A DNA stretch of 7,850 bases from an uncultured Lachnospiraceae bacterium (lineage in GTDB: Bacteria > Bacillota > Clostridia > Lachnospirales > Lachnospiraceae). The notes beneath the pieces are model-generated. The model saw only the letters and a program-made list of their open reading frames with translations, did no database searches and was not told where the DNA came from. Below, piece by piece: positions 7,438 through 7,850 of the stretch. The position numbers and the translations under genes were made by a program. Where the stretch lies: assembly GCA_946537585.1 (NCBI GenBank), contig CAMNFX010000060.1, positions 1 to 7,850 on the forward strand, in the 5' to 3' direction. Positions within the stretch are counted from its first letter, which is position 1. Each line of letters opens with the position of its first letter.

Positions 7438-7850
7438 ATGATAAGACAGCCGGACAGAAAACTGATCCTGGAGGACGGGCAGGAATACTGTGGCTGCTCC
7501 TTCGGTTCTGTACAGGACCGGGTGCTGGAGATCGTGTTCAATACTTCCATGGCCGGATATCAGGAGATCCTGTCAGATCCGTCCTATACGGATCAGGCGG
7601 TTGTGATGACCTACCCGCTGATCGGAAACTACGGCATGGCAGAGGATGATTATGAGTCTGCTCATCCGTCTGTCGGGGCAATGATCGTAAGGGAATACAA
7701 CGATGAGCCGTCCTGCTTCCGCAGCAAAAATACGCTGGGTGAAATCATGGAACGGTTTGAGATCGCCGGGATCAGCGGTCTGGATACCAGAAAGCTGACC
7801 AGATCCATACGGGACTTCGGAAGCCGCAGGGTGCTGATCACGGATATCGG
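7438..7850 (+). CDS. carA: Carbamoyl-phosphate synthase small (glutaminase) subunit, N-terminal part
   Basis: CarA hydrolyses glutamine and passes ammonia through a tunnel to CarB, which makes carbamoyl phosphate for pyrimidine and arginine synthesis; cytoplasmic heterodimer. 137 codons are visible and the gene runs off the window; the family is usually 350-380 residues. What is seen is the N-terminal small-chain domain: LILEDGQEYCGCSFG, the strongly diagnostic FNTSMAGYQEILSDPSY (34-50), MTYPLIGNYG (57-66), and ISGLDTRKLTRSIRDFG (~111-127). The class I glutaminase domain with its catalytic Cys, His and Glu lies beyond the window and cannot be checked. The residues after the last motif read SRRVLI, where many homologues have a glycine (such as RGVI), a minor variation. 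The start is supported by the G-rich SD. The gene follows gltD by 12 bases, so it is probably in the gltBD operon; carB would be expected next. Some genomes call this gene pyrAA. Confidence 0.95.
   Translation, partial: MIRQPDRKLILEDGQEYCGCSFGSVQDRVLEIVFNTSMAGYQEILSDPSYTDQAVVMTYPLIGNYGMAEDDYESAHPSVGAMIVREYNDEPSCFRSKNTLGEIMERFEIAGISGLDTRKLTRSIRDFGSRRVLITDI

Noticed and set aside
7377..7649. 90-codon + strand open frame bridging gltD and carA
   Set aside because: It is out of frame with both genes, and carA in its own frame carries unmistakable family motifs over the same bases.

Overview
The window is a conserved nitrogen-assimilation locus, with every gene on the + strand and almost no wasted space. 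It reads as a Bacillota (Clostridia) genome, most likely a relative of Lachnospiraceae. The signs are a type III glutamine synthetase (a class known from Bacteroides, cyanobacteria and clostridia such as Butyrivibrio and Ruminococcus), strong purine-rich ribosome binding sites, G+C near one half by eye, and a clostridial-looking glutamate synthase sequence. The family assignments are firm; the taxonomic placement is an inference.

Layout: positions 1-1278 hold the C-terminal part of a type III glutamine synthetase (glnN) whose start lies before the window. A 205-base gap (1279-1483) follows. It contains a 12-bp hairpin with one mismatch, a possible 11-codon upstream ORF ending at the foot of that hairpin, and a smaller hairpin that would cover the next ribosome binding site. 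Then come gltB (1484-6031, glutamate synthase large subunit, 1515 aa), gltD (6037-7425, small subunit, 462 aa) and carA (7438 to the window end, carbamoyl-phosphate synthase glutaminase subunit, N-terminal part only). The gaps gltB-gltD (5 bases) and gltD-carA (12 bases) are those of one operon. Whether glnN is co-transcribed depends on what the 1279-1483 leader does.

Together, glutamine synthetase fixes ammonium onto glutamate to make glutamine. GltB/GltD moves that amide nitrogen to 2-oxoglutarate, giving net glutamate (the GS-GOGAT cycle). CarA draws on the same glutamine pool for carbamoyl phosphate, the precursor of pyrimidines and arginine. The window therefore links glutamine production with two glutamine-consuming enzymes.

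I see no mobile element, CRISPR array, tRNA, rRNA, defence gene or unknown protein family. The coding genes are ordinary and intact as far as visible. The only part not explained by known families is the glnN-gltB leader, which has features compatible with RNA-level control but matches no riboswitch or T-box that I recognise. I see no evidence for a new protein-based system here.
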